Shown: piece after piece, positions 26,187 through 34,365 of the stretch
Numbering within the stretch: the stretch's first letter is position 1
Layout of the letters: each line of letters opens with the position of its first letter
NCBI GenBank assembly: GCA_017480745.1
Contig: JAFUSA010000013.1
Coordinates: 1 to 55,550 of the forward strand
Direction: 5' to 3'
Length of the DNA: 55,550 nucleotides
DNA from: Alphaproteobacteria bacterium
Lineage (GTDB): Bacteria > Pseudomonadota > Alphaproteobacteria > RF32 > CAG-239
Made by a program: the position numbers and the translations under genes
Notes under the pieces: generated by a model
Seen by the model: only the letters and a program-made list of their open reading frames with translations
Databases searched by the model: none
What the model was told of the DNA's origin: nothing

Positions 26187-27257
26187 TTACAGATTTTTTT
26201 CATTGATTATATTTGCAAATAACTGTTGGTTCGATGTACTTTTCCATTCGGCTTTTTGCATAGAAGCTATATATTCTGCGCGTTTGTTGTACACATTATC
26301 TATAGCTTCAAGCAATCCGATTTCTACATCATTATCAGCCAAAATATCGGCAAATCCCTGTGCCTTAAATGATTGTGCGTTCAGCGATTGTTCTCCGCGA
26401 CTGGAAGTAGACGGCAGTGGCACCAAAAGCATTGGTTTTGTTTGACTCAAAAGTTCAAAAATTGCATTTGAGCCTGAACGTGAAATAACCACATCTGCCA
26501 AAGCCATTAAATCTTTAAATTCGGCATCAACAAACTCAAATTGTTTATATCCTTTGCGATAAATACTATTCCCCTGCCCTTTACCGCATATATGAATTAT
26601 CTGATATTTTGCAAGCAATAAATCCAGATTTTTTTCTACCGCTTTATTGATACTTTTTGCACCCAATGAACCACCAACAAACATAATTACCGGCTTATCA
26701 TCACTAAAATTGCATAACTTTTGAGCCTTTTCCTTATCGCCGTTATTCAGACGATCTGTCAAAACCGGTCCGACATTAATCACTTTCTGTTTGTTTTTTA
26801 CATAATTCACGGTATCGGCAAAAGTAGTGAAAAAAGTGCTGACAAAAGGAAGGGACATTTTATTTGCCAAACCCGGAGTAACATCGGATTCATGCATAAA
26901 AATCTTGCGGCATCCGGCCATATACCCACCGAAAACCACCGGAAAAGAAACAAACCCTCCCTTAGAAAAAATAACATCCGGTTTAACTTTACGCACAATA
27001 TTCCATGCTTGAACAATGCCAAGCGGAATATGCAGCATATCAATAAAATTATCTATCGAAAAATAGCGCCGCAATTTTCCGGTTTCAATTTCATAATAGC
27101 GCACACCAGAAATTTTGCAAATTAACTCTTTTTCTATACCTGTTTTAGAACCGATATAGCTCACCTGCCATCCGGCTTGTAAAAACAAAGGAATAAGGCC
27201 CAAATTTAAGGTTACATGCCCTCCGGAACCACCTCCGGTAAAGATAATTTTTTTCAT
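26187..27257 (-). CDS. murG: UDP-GlcNAc:lipid I N-acetylglucosaminyltransferase MurG
   Basis: 356 residues from the ATG at 27257 (AAGGTG upstream; ten extra in-frame codons upstream have no support). Glycine loop FTGGGSGGHVTLNLGLIP, then YIGSKTGIEKELI, SKGGFVSFPVV, the acceptor/UDP region MFVGGSLGAKSINK and SRSGSNAIFELL plus LPSTSSRGEQSLNAQ. It converts lipid I to lipid II at the inner membrane. The sequence details resemble the Bacillus/Clostridium subtype more than the usual proteobacterial one, and it is not in a division/cell-wall cluster. It could be an acquired or second copy. Confidence 0.9.
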   Translation of the reverse strand: MKKIIFTGGGSGGHVTLNLGLIPLFLQAGWQVSYIGSKTGIEKELICKISGVRYYEIETGKLRRYFSIDNFIDMLHIPLGIVQAWNIVRKVKPDVIFSKGGFVSFPVVFGGYMAGCRKIFMHESDVTPGLANKMSLPFVSTFFTTFADTVNYVKNKQKVINVGPVLTDRLNNGDKEKAQKLCNFSDDKPVIMFVGGSLGAKSINKAVEKNLDLLLAKYQIIHICGKGQGNSIYRKGYKQFEFVDAEFKDLMALADVVISRSGSNAIFELLSQTKPMLLVPLPSTSSRGEQSLNAQSFKAQGFADILADNDVEIGLLEAIDNVYNKRAEYIASMQKAEWKSTSNQQLFANIINEKNL

Positions 27258-27709
27258 ATCACAACACCTTTTTTGCAAAATTGTCATTAAGTTTCAATAA
27301 CTCATATTATTTGTTATACCTCTATAACATATGTGCTGAATTATTGAATATTTAGTGCAGCACATCAGCGCATATTTTATTGTAAAATAGGAAAAAGCGA
27401 TTAGCAAGCAGATAATATATTTATCAACTTAAAATTCCGCTAACAAACCGCTCTGATAAAAAATTTCACCCGTTTCCTAAAATCAGTTCAAAATGTATAT
27501 CAGAGTTGCTTGTTTGCATTGGCAATTTCAAAATCATGTAAACAACATCATTAACTAATCTTTGCGGACATCGTGTTAAATTGAACAAATCAACCTTTTA
27601 TAAACAAATACACTATTTATAATGTTCTTGTATGCGGGTAATTTAGTTGTTGAATATTTGAAAAAAAATATTGCTAAATTAAAAAAAATGTATAGATTGA
27701 AGTTGCCTT
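27258..27709. other. Non-coding stretch between murG and tRNA-Ser
   Basis: About 450 bp, very AT-rich. I see no convincing ORF with an SD, no long inverted repeat and no leader-type element. It must contain the murG promoter (reverse) and the tRNA promoter, but I cannot point to good matches. Confidence 0.5.
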
Positions 27710-27800
27710 GGATAGATGGCCGAGTGGCCTAAGGCGCACGATTGGAAATCGTGTATACCTCTAAAGGGTATCGAGGGTTCGAATCCCTCTCTATCCGCCA
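27710..27800 (+). tRNA. tRNA-Ser (GGA anticodon)
   Basis: Acceptor GGATAGA pairs with TCTATCC at the 3' end, followed by discriminator G and an encoded CCA (27798-27800). The D arm is GGCCGAGTGGCCTAAGGC. The anticodon stem-loop CACGATT-GGA-AATCGTG gives anticodon GGA. A long class II variable arm (TACCTCTAAAGGGTA) is present, then the T arm GAGGGTTCGAATCCCTC. Its 3' end abuts integrase remnants, a common attachment site arrangement. Confidence 0.97.
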
Positions 27801-27874
27801 CTTTGATGGATAAGCATTTGTTTTATCACAATAAAATTTGTAAGAAAAACCTTAAAAAAGGGTGATACAAAGGG

Positions 27875-28188
27875 GTGATACGACAAATGCTTAATTCTTA
27901 TACAAATTTAACTATGAGGAATCATACATATTATGCCAGATTCTCTATTCCAAAACATCTCACAGGAATTGCAAAAAGCAAAAATTTTTTCTATTCTTTA
28001 TTCATAAAGGATTACTATGCAGCACTTCATAAGGTTAAAGAATATGCTTATAAAACCGACTTGCTGATGCAATAATACGAGAGGAAGTATCAAGAGATGC
28101 TGAAACTGCGACACAAGCACACCAAGTAAATAAGATTATGCCTGACCTACACAGAGGTTCAACATATTTTTATTCAATGGTGGTGTGA
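27875..28188 (+). pseudogene. Remnant of a phage-type integrase N-terminus (DUF6538-like)
   Basis: The frame from 27875 (or ATG 27887) encodes about 60 residues, NLTMRNHTYYARFSIPKHL then a lysine-rich helix, and stops at 28075. This resembles the short N-terminal domain of tyrosine recombinases that bind core-type sites (TYYxRxxIPxxL). Just beyond, a shifted frame continues as AIIREEVSRDAETATQAHQVNKI to a stop at 28188. So the gene is frameshifted, and no catalytic Arg/His/Arg/Tyr domain follows. Its position right after tRNA-Ser suggests an old integration event. Confidence 0.6.
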
Positions 28189-28366
28189 AGTTTTAAGTAA
28201 GATTGTTCGCTATGAAAGAGAAATAAAATCAGGTAGAAAAACATTTAAGGATTTTTGTTTTTATAAACCTGTTCCAATGAAAGATATTGAGCGAATTGTT
28301 GATGTGGAATATGAAACAACAGATGGTGAAACCATTTTTGAAACGCTTACAAAGCAAGATGTATGA
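28141..28366 (+). pseudogene. Second decayed coding fragment beyond the integrase remnant
   Basis: In a third frame, QWWCEVLSKIVRYEREIKSG continues without a stop to FETLTKQDV* at 28366. Its upstream part overlaps the integrase fragment in a different frame and has no start with an SD. It looks like the tail of an accessory gene. I do not recognise it. Confidence 0.35.
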
Positions 28367-28447
28367 ATTTTTAACAATACCTCAAATGCTTTTTGCTTGA
28401 AATATTGTAAAAAATGTATTATACTGGTAAAAAAAGTGGAGGTTGTC

Positions 28448-29413
28448 ATGGGAACACAACAAATTATGTTCGATGATGCACAAAGAGCTCGCGCTATTAT
28501 GGATGGAATTAATGAGGGAAGTATCAGAGAAAGTGTTGATCTTGTTAATAATACCGAAATTGTAACAGAAATAAGCTTACCCTCAGCACAACAGAAATAT
28601 CAAGAAATTGCCGGCAATAATGATGAAATTGATATAAAAACATTGATGGATAATGCCGGAGTCTGCAAAGAAGATTTTCAGGCTCTTTGCAATGAACATC
28701 CTGAAATGATTGCTCAAATTGGCGGCGGAAAAACCTGCACAGATTTAGCCAAGGTAGCCGATAGAGTTAATATTATCGGCAACGGCGGTTACTGTTTGCC
28801 GGGAGTGCGTAAATTATATTTCCAATGCCAAAACGACTCCATGACTAATGCCAGTGCTTTACGTGCACAGACTCAATACACGACAGAACACCGCTACCAA
28901 GGAACAAATGGAGGATGTTCCGGCTATGAAACATTAGAAGGCAGTGGTAATTATGTCAGCGTAGCGCTTAAAAACACAGCCTACGGAAAAGCAAAAGGAT
29001 GTGAGGAAAACACTGTTATGAATAATTTGTTCAAAACAGTGCAACCGGGAATAACCGTTACCATGGATAGTGTTGAAGATAATAATATGCGCCGTTCAAT
29101 GGGGCATAACGGAGCCAAATACGGACATATAGCCGTAAAACGCAGCGATAATCGCTTTGCTTGTGATATTCGGCAGGAAAATATAGGTTTTACACGTTAC
29201 GGCGAGTATGCTCACGTTTGCTTTCCGAAAGATGCTTATGTTTCTAAGGAATACGCGGAAATGTTGATAGAAAAAGCGCAAACACGTATGGCTAATGACA
29301 GGGAAAAATCAAATACAGAGATAAATAATGGAACCTCCTCACAACAGCATGCTGATGTATCTGCGCTAACCGGTGCTATGCAACGAACGCTACAAAATGG
29401 AATATCTCGATAA
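28448..29413 (+). CDS. CHAP/NlpC-like cysteine hydrolase without signal peptide
   Basis: 321 residues from the ATG at 28448 (GGAGG 6 nt upstream). The C-terminal half has the layout of a CHAP-type papain-fold amidase/peptidase: nucleophile Cys in GNGGYCLPGVRKLY (about residue 117) and a catalytic-type His in GAKYGHIAVKRSD (about residue 230), with further acidic/Asn residues after it. The first ~85 residues are soluble, acidic and helical, and no signal peptide or transmembrane helix is present. So it is either cytoplasmic, phage-derived or exported by a specialised route. It sits beside tRNA-linked mobile debris and ends in a terminator. Enzyme class is inferred from motif spacing only. Confidence 0.6.
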   Translation: MGTQQIMFDDAQRARAIMDGINEGSIRESVDLVNNTEIVTEISLPSAQQKYQEIAGNNDEIDIKTLMDNAGVCKEDFQALCNEHPEMIAQIGGGKTCTDLAKVADRVNIIGNGGYCLPGVRKLYFQCQNDSMTNASALRAQTQYTTEHRYQGTNGGCSGYETLEGSGNYVSVALKNTAYGKAKGCEENTVMNNLFKTVQPGITVTMDSVEDNNMRRSMGHNGAKYGHIAVKRSDNRFACDIRQENIGFTRYGEYAHVCFPKDAYVSKEYAEMLIEKAQTRMANDREKSNTEINNGTSSQQHADVSALTGAMQRTLQNGISR

Positions 29414-29428
29414 AATATACATGATAAA

Positions 29429-29457
29429 ACACCTCTTTTCAGAGGTGTCTCTTTATT
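29429..29457 (+). terminator. Terminator after CHAP-like gene
   Basis: ACACCTCT (29429-29436), loop TTTC, AGAGGTGT (29441-29448), then CTCTTTATT. Confidence 0.85.
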
Positions 29458-29513
29458 AGCTGATATGTAATTTTAACTCTCTAACAATGGAAACTAATTT
29501 TTAAATTTCATTT

Positions 29514-30152
29514 TTACAGCATATCTTCAAAACTGCTATATCTGAAAAAAACATGATGTCTGGCATTTTTGACAATATGTAATTTATCTTTATAAAAATC
29601 CTTTTGCACCGACACATTAAATATCAAATCATTTTCCGCCACAATCGCCGCATCAAATTCCGGATTAATTTTATCTTTCATATCTGCATACATTTTTTGC
29701 AAAGCATTTAGTTCATCTGCACAGCTCTCTATTGTGCGCAAGGATTGCAAACGATTATATTTTTCGTATTCATCATCTGTAAACACCATATATTTTCGGC
29801 GAAATTCCAAATAGTTATCCAAAGTTATATTTTTAAAAACCTGAACAGTCTGTTCTGATAACCCCAAACGCTCGTCAAACAAATAAGGATTACCACACAA
29901 AGCTATTTTCTTTCGCACATTCGGAATATTTTTTGCCCAAATTGAAGCAATAAAAACACCGGCAGAATAAGCTATAACATAAATATCTACATATTGTGAA
30001 AAATCAAAATCCAATTTCAAATCCTGATAGTCGTATAAGATTAAAACATCTTTTTTATCTTGCAAATTAATGAATTGATTTTCGTCACATCCCCAGCCGG
30101 CAAAAAAAACTATTAACTTCTGCGAATTATTATTTTTGTAAAAATACCTCAT
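29514..30152 (-). CDS. bioG: BioG-like pimeloyl-ACP methyl ester esterase (DUF452)
   Basis: 212 residues, compact alpha/beta hydrolase. Early strand KLIVFFAGWGCDENQF, nucleophile elbow AYSAGVF (Ser), and C-terminal His in VKNARHHVFFRY fit the BioG/DUF452 family. In known members it removes the methyl ester to release pimeloyl-ACP for biotin ring assembly. No bioA/B/D/F genes are adjacent, so the pathway link is inferred. It stands alone and convergent with the CHAP-like gene. Confidence 0.8.
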   Translation of the reverse strand: MRYFYKNNNSQKLIVFFAGWGCDENQFINLQDKKDVLILYDYQDLKLDFDFSQYVDIYVIAYSAGVFIASIWAKNIPNVRKKIALCGNPYLFDERLGLSEQTVQVFKNITLDNYLEFRRKYMVFTDDEYEKYNRLQSLRTIESCADELNALQKMYADMKDKINPEFDAAIVAENDLIFNVSVQKDFYKDKLHIVKNARHHVFFRYSSFEDML

Positions 30153-30254
30153 TTTCGCGCTCTTAATTTATTTATCCAAGTATTAAGAATATCCGCTTTA
30201 TCCTAATATTTTCTTAAAGTTGCGGTTAAATAGAATAACAAATTATAAAATTAT

Positions 30255-30293
30255 TTATCCGCCGATATTTTCGGAACAAACACCGACGGATAA
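30255..30293 (-). terminator. Terminator after prepilin 5
   Basis: Reverse strand: TTATCCGTCGGTG pairs along 13 positions (with G.U pairs) with TATCGGCGGATAA around a 13-nt loop, followed by ATAATTTT. Confidence 0.75.
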
Positions 30294-30306
30294 TTTGGAT
30301 GTATAC

Positions 30307-31011
30307 CTAATAGAACAAGAAACCTACACTATTATTTGTTGATTGACTGCAAAATTCAATCGCCTTATCCACCTCAATAGGCAAAGAATAAGTTGAACCA
30401 CCTGCACAAGCGAGGTAGTGATTACCAGACTTAAAACCGGAACAGCCTTTACTACAATTTTTACCAAGATTCCCACTATTACCGCCAATATTTCTTAAAC
30501 TAAAATTGACTGAAACAGCATACAAATTAGCGACATTCAGCCAATTTTGCGTTATTAAATCTATACACGCATCTTGTGGTACACTGTCGAAATACAAATA
30601 ATAGTTATCGCTATGTCTAGCATAAGTAGGATACCCGTTATTCCAATCAAGTCCGGTAATTGTCCCCATTTCAACTGTTCCGCCGAAAGTATTATTAATT
30701 TGCTTTATAGTGCCATCATCATTAAATCCTAACATTTCATCAGGAATCAGCTTTGCTTTTTGTACCAACTTTTTACCATCTGCTGTTGTAGAATCTAAAT
30801 CACTGAAATCCCTTTGCGGAGCGAAAAAAGTGCGAATATTTTGCGATATTTGCGATACTTGTTCAATGGTTTTATTTATTCTATATTTTTGCATAGATTT
30901 AGAATAACCAGCGATTCCACCGACGCTAAGCACTCCTATTATTGCCAAAACACCCAACATCTCAATCATTGAACGACCGGATTCTATATTTTTAATTTCA
31001 AAGTTTTTCAT
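30307..31011 (-). CDS. Type IV prepilin-like protein, copy 5
   Basis: 234 residues from the ATG at 31011 (GGAGAT 8-9 nt upstream). A longer in-frame start at 31080 would lie inside the leader RNA and is rejected. The leader peptide is short (MKNFEIKNIESG) with no repeat insertion. GRSMIEMLGVLAIIGVLS, then a helix that reads YSKSMQKYRINKTIEQVSQ. The C-domain carries QDACIDLITQNWLN, a Cys-rich stretch (KNCSKGCSG, ACAGG) and a final Cys (EFCSQ) before FLFY. Divergent from cassette 6 across about 190 bp between their -35 elements. Confidence 0.85.
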   Translation of the reverse strand: MKNFEIKNIESGRSMIEMLGVLAIIGVLSVGGIAGYSKSMQKYRINKTIEQVSQISQNIRTFFAPQRDFSDLDSTTADGKKLVQKAKLIPDEMLGFNDDGTIKQINNTFGGTVEMGTITGLDWNNGYPTYARHSDNYYLYFDSVPQDACIDLITQNWLNVANLYAVSVNFSLRNIGGNSGNLGKNCSKGCSGFKSGNHYLACAGGSTYSLPIEVDKAIEFCSQSTNNSVGFLFY

Positions 31012-31040
31012 AAGTTTATCTCCTCTGTTAAAGTTGTTTA

Positions 31041-31277
31041 TTAAAAAATTGACCACCAAACGGCGGTCGGGAGAGTTCAAAAATCATGCTTGTTAAAGTG
31101 ATCCGCGTAATTTTTAGGCATACGCCCTGAACATCTACCACGCGCTCCCCGACCAAATCGGAGATATATCATACATTTTAACGATGTCTTTTCAAAACAC
31201 CGTAACAAGCAAGAGCTTTTGAAGACTCTCGAACCGAAGTTCTGATTTTATGTTAACATATTTTTCTCAAAAGTCAA
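31041..31277 (-). promoter_or_regulatory. Type 1 pilin leader (cassette 5): promoter, structured RNA, terminator
   Basis: Reverse strand: TTGACT (31272-31277), 16 bp, TAACAT (31250-31255). GAAC-UUCG-GUUC hairpin (31231-31242). The long-range stem is GCTTGTTA (opposite 31203-31210) with TAACAAGC (opposite 31088-31095). The inner stem CGCGTGG/TTACGCG encloses TAGATGTTCAGG...CCTAAAAA. The terminator is GACCGCC-GTTT-GGTGGTC (31051-31068) then AATTTTTTAA. Both terminator arms have changed relative to cassette 1 while keeping pairing (G.U). Confidence 0.78.
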
Positions 31278-31343
31278 ACATTTTTTGCAGAAAACAACAT
31301 ATTTCCTACCAACACAGCACAAACACCGACAAATCGTAGATAA

Positions 31344-31428
31344 TCAATTTCCATGTAATAATTTAAGCGCTTCATCAATATCTTTTTCCAAACGTTGGCG
31401 TTCTTGCCGTTGGCATTGACCGTTTTCT
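31344..31428 (-). pseudogene. Duplicated 3'-end fragment of the S41 protease gene
   Basis: 31359-31428 matches 32394-32463 (the end of the S41 protease gene) at about 61 of 70 positions by eye, without gaps. It encodes ENGQCQRQERQRLEKDIDEA, then LKLLHGN and a stop, against ENGKCLRQERQRLEKDIDEA in the intact gene. No start or upstream part remains. It lies just outside the -35 of pilin cassette 6, so that cassette is bracketed by two copies of this segment in the same orientation. Confidence 0.8.
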
Positions 31429-31468
31429 GTTTTTATTTTACAATTTTGCTGGAAAGTTAAAAAATAAT

Positions 31469-31701
31469 TTGACATTTGCGCAATTTGTGCTATTATAAAA
31501 ACAGAACTTCGGTTCGGGGCCTTAACAAGCTCTTGTGTATTTCGGTGCTTTGCATCGTTATTATATATGATAGATATCTCCGACTTGGGTTGGGGAGCGC
31601 GTAATAGATGTTCAGGGCTTTGCCTAAAAATTGCGTGGATCATTTAAATACACATGATTTGTTAACTTCCCGGCCGCCGAAGAGGCGGTTTTAATTTTTT
31701 A
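31469..31701 (+). promoter_or_regulatory. Type 1 pilin leader (cassette 6): promoter, structured RNA, terminator
   Basis: TTGACA (31469-31474), 16 bp, TATTAT (31491-31496). GAAC-UUCG-GUUC hairpin (31504-31515). The long-range stem is TGTGTATTT (31534-31542) with AAATACACA (31646-31654). CGGTGC-TTT-GCATCG hairpin. The local stem TCTCCGA/TTGGGGA keeps pairing through a G.U change. The terminator is CCGCC-GAAGA-GGCGG (31674-31688) then TTTTAATTTTTT. The SD AAAGGAG follows. Confidence 0.78.
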
Positions 31702-31735
31702 CTAATATATATTTCTCAAGAAAGGAGATAAAGTG

Positions 31736-32353
31736 ATGAGAAAATTAGAAATTAAAAATGTAGATTGCCACGCTACGCTCGCAATGACAAAAAACACGCA
31801 GAGCGGTCGTTCGATGATTGAAATGCTAGGTGTATTGGCAATTATCGGTGTTCTCTCTGTCGGTGGTATTGCCGGATATAGCAAGGCAATGCAAAAATAC
31901 AGAATCAATAAAACCATTGAACAAATAACCCTCATTGCCGGTAATATAAGAACATTTTTTGCACCGCAAAGAAGTTATTCTGGTATATCAGTTACTGTAT
32001 TAAAAAAAGCAAAACTGGTACCGGATGAAATGTGGAACGGTAGCAATATTATCAACGCTTGGGGTGGTCAGGTGAATATAAACCTAGCATCATCTGTCGA
32101 TGGAAAGGGAGATAATAAAGCTTTTAGCATTATGTTTCTTGGTTTGCCGCAAGAAGCGTGCATTGAGTTGTTATCGCAAGATTATACCGCATTAGATGTT
32201 AAGATGATAGATGTTATTTATTCTAATGATGTTGCTTTTACTAACTTTACACCGATAAGTTTTGAACAGGTAGTCAATGAGTGTGACGGTGATAATGCAA
32301 CAGTCAGATTTTATTTTGATATTAAAGAGGCTTATGCTGTTTATACTATATAA
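31736..32353 (+). CDS. Type IV prepilin-like protein, copy 6
   Basis: 205 residues from the ATG at 31736; a GTG one codon earlier is possible, but the ATG matches the SD spacing of the other cassettes. The leader peptide (~25 residues) contains repeat R1 (VDCHATLAMTKNTQSG) directly before RSMIEMLGVLAIIGVLS. The helix YSKAMQKYRINKTIEQITLIAGN follows. The C-domain is short, with EACIELLSQDYTALDV and a final Cys (NECDGD) near the end. Convergent with the S41 protease gene 21 bp away. Confidence 0.85.
   Translation: MRKLEIKNVDCHATLAMTKNTQSGRSMIEMLGVLAIIGVLSVGGIAGYSKAMQKYRINKTIEQITLIAGNIRTFFAPQRSYSGISVTVLKKAKLVPDEMWNGSNIINAWGGQVNINLASSVDGKGDNKAFSIMFLGLPQEACIELLSQDYTALDVKMIDVIYSNDVAFTNFTPISFEQVVNECDGDNATVRFYFDIKEAYAVYTI
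31762..31788 (+). repeat. Palindromic repeat R1, copy in prepilin 6
   Basis: AGATTGCCACGCTACGCTCG then CAATGAC, the best-preserved palindrome of the three copies (ATTGC...GCAAT and GCGTAGC-type core). Encodes DCHATLAMT in frame. Confidence 0.7.
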
Positions 32354-32374
32354 GCATTTAATGAGGTAAAAAAT

Positions 32375-33442
32375 CTAATTCTGCCCTTTCAGTAATTTGA
32401 GGGCTTCATCAATATCTTTTTCCAAACGTTGGCGCTCTTGACGTAAACATTTACCGTTCTCTATTTGGCTCAAACAAATATCCGGTTCAATGCCTTTTTC
32501 ATGAATAACCGCACCGCTTGGGGTAAAAAATTGCTCGGTAGTCAGCACTAATTTACCACCATTACTCATCTGCGTTATGTTTTGAATTGTTCCCTTACCG
32601 AAAGTAGTTGTGCCAATGATTTTGGCGCGCGACTGCTCCTGCAAACCTCCGGCTAAAACCTCTGCCGCAGAAGCCGTATTTTCATCAACAATAACCACCA
32701 ACGGACCATTATATATTGCACCCTCTGCCGAGGTATAATAACGGATGTTTTCCTGATCTCGACCGGCAGTGTAGGTAATAATCGCATTATCGGTAAAAAA
32801 ATCGGCCACTTTTAGAGCTTCATTAAAAATCCCACCACTGTTGCCGCGCAGGTCTAAAATTATCCCTTTTGCTTCGGGGTGTGCATTAATTGACTTATAT
32901 ACCGAATCTGCGGTCTGTTTATTAAAAATACGCACTCTCAAATACAATATATCATTTATCATACGGTCGGCATAAAGAGTAAAAATAGCGTTATTCTCCT
33001 CTTCTTCTTTATAGTCAAATTCAGAATGATATGAAGAATATTTATCCAAACTCTGCGTTATCTTCTGCATCATTAAATCCGGCACCGTAAAATCTTTTAT
33101 TCGCGCTTTTTCCGAAGCCTTCATAACGGAATCCAAAATTTGAGAAGTGGCTTCAACCCATGCATTGATATCACCTTTATTTTGCGGAAATTTAGCTATG
33201 CGATTGATTTGATTATCATAATAAAAATAAAAACTTTCCTCATCTTTAACTATTTTTATTTTATCATCAATTCGGTGCAACGCATTTAGACCTTCGCTTA
33301 ATATGGCAGCGTTATCAACTTTCTGTAAATATTCATTATTGATGGTGGTCAGCATTTCATTCAACAAGTTTTTATCAATAACGGCATCTGCCATTGCCGG
33401 CATACTCCACAAAAAATAAATAATCGCTAATATTTTTTTCAT
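32375..33442 (-). CDS. S41 family C-terminal processing peptidase lacking the PDZ domain
   Basis: 355 residues with an N-terminal signal peptide (MKKILAIIYFLWSMPAMADA). The usual pre-PDZ marker LDKYSSYHSEFDYKE is followed within about 15 residues by the S41 core (NDILYLRVRIFNKQTADSV), so the ~80-residue PDZ domain is missing. The catalytic Ser is in NTASAAEVLAGGLQ and the Lys in TFGKGTIQ, with LDLRGNSGG before them. Family role: periplasmic tail-specific or processing protease. It follows xthA with a 2-bp gap. A decayed copy of its last ~70 bp lies on the other side of pilin cassette 6. Confidence 0.9.
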   Translation of the reverse strand: MKKILAIIYFLWSMPAMADAVIDKNLLNEMLTTINNEYLQKVDNAAILSEGLNALHRIDDKIKIVKDEESFYFYYDNQINRIAKFPQNKGDINAWVEATSQILDSVMKASEKARIKDFTVPDLMMQKITQSLDKYSSYHSEFDYKEEEENNAIFTLYADRMINDILYLRVRIFNKQTADSVYKSINAHPEAKGIILDLRGNSGGIFNEALKVADFFTDNAIITYTAGRDQENIRYYTSAEGAIYNGPLVVIVDENTASAAEVLAGGLQEQSRAKIIGTTTFGKGTIQNITQMSNGGKLVLTTEQFFTPSGAVIHEKGIEPDICLSQIENGKCLRQERQRLEKDIDEALKLLKGQN

Positions 33443-33444
33443 TT

Positions 33445-34239
33445 TTAATCCTTAAATTCGGCTGTTAAAATAGTGTGATCGGAAGCTTTTTCCATGGCAC
33501 GGAAAGCTTTGTCTGTTTTGCAATTAAGCAGGCGATCACTTAGTTGCGGAGAAACCAGTATATAGTCAATACGCATTCCTAAATCATTCTGCAAAGCATT
33601 ACCCGTATAGTCCCAAAAAGTATACCCGTTACCGGTTGGATGCAGAGCTCGAAAGCAATCGGCATATCCGGAGCGCAACAATAGTTTTAATTTGTTTTGC
33701 ACCGGTGGAATAAATAAGGCATTATCACGAAACAGTTCCGGATTATACACATCATCATCGCTTAAAATAACATTATAATCTCCGGCCAAAATAACATTTT
33801 TATCGGCCATACGCAATTTTTCCGCGCGACGCAAAAAAGCATCCATCCAACCAAGTTTATAAGTTAATTTGGAAGTATCATCCGGCTTGTTATACGGAGG
33901 ATTTCCATTTGGCAAATATAATGAAGCCACTGTATATGGTTTGTTATTGATATAGACCTCACATTCCAAATAACGCGCATTTTCATCAGGAAAATCAGGT
34001 AAATTTTCAGCACAAACATTTAATTTATGTCTGCTTAAAATGGCGACTCCATTATAGCTTTTTTGTCCCAAAACCTTAACATCATATCCCAATGTCTGCA
34101 CGTCAAAAAACGGAAAGTTATTGAACTCGCACTTAATTTCCTGCAACATCATAACATCCGGTTGATTGTCGCGTAACCAACCACACAAATTGCTCAAACG
34201 AGCGTTAACGGAATTAATATTCAAAGTAGCAATTTTCAT
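33445..34239 (-). CDS. xthA: Exodeoxyribonuclease III
   Basis: 264 residues of the endonuclease/exonuclease/phosphatase fold: MKIATLNINSVNARL, metal-binding MMLQEIKCE, LAGDYNV, and the C-terminal catalytic ASDHTILTAEF. It repairs abasic sites and trims 3' ends. The ATG is preceded by AAGGAAAATGAG, and the gene is directly upstream of the S41 protease gene. Confidence 0.94.
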   Translation of the reverse strand: MKIATLNINSVNARLSNLCGWLRDNQPDVMMLQEIKCEFNNFPFFDVQTLGYDVKVLGQKSYNGVAILSRHKLNVCAENLPDFPDENARYLECEVYINNKPYTVASLYLPNGNPPYNKPDDTSKLTYKLGWMDAFLRRAEKLRMADKNVILAGDYNVILSDDDVYNPELFRDNALFIPPVQNKLKLLLRSGYADCFRALHPTGNGYTFWDYTGNALQNDLGMRIDYILVSPQLSDRLLNCKTDKAFRAMEKASDHTILTAEFKD

Positions 34240-34365
34240 CTCATTTTCCTTCTTTCGTTACTATAACAATTTTTTTCAAAAATAAAAGAAAAATTTTCGT
34301 TCGTTAAATGATTTTAAACATTAACGCGCATATAATAAGTCGTTATTGTAAAGAGGTGTCGTAAT

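Noticed and set aside
31011..31080. Longer N-terminus for prepilin 5 (start at 31080)
   Set aside because: The extra 23 codons lie inside the leader RNA and terminator; the ATG at 31011 has the same SD spacing as other cassettes.
31344..31643. 99-codon reverse ORF across leader 6
   Set aside because: Only its last ~25 codons are meaningful (the protease 3' fragment); the rest is antisense to a structured leader and has no SD.
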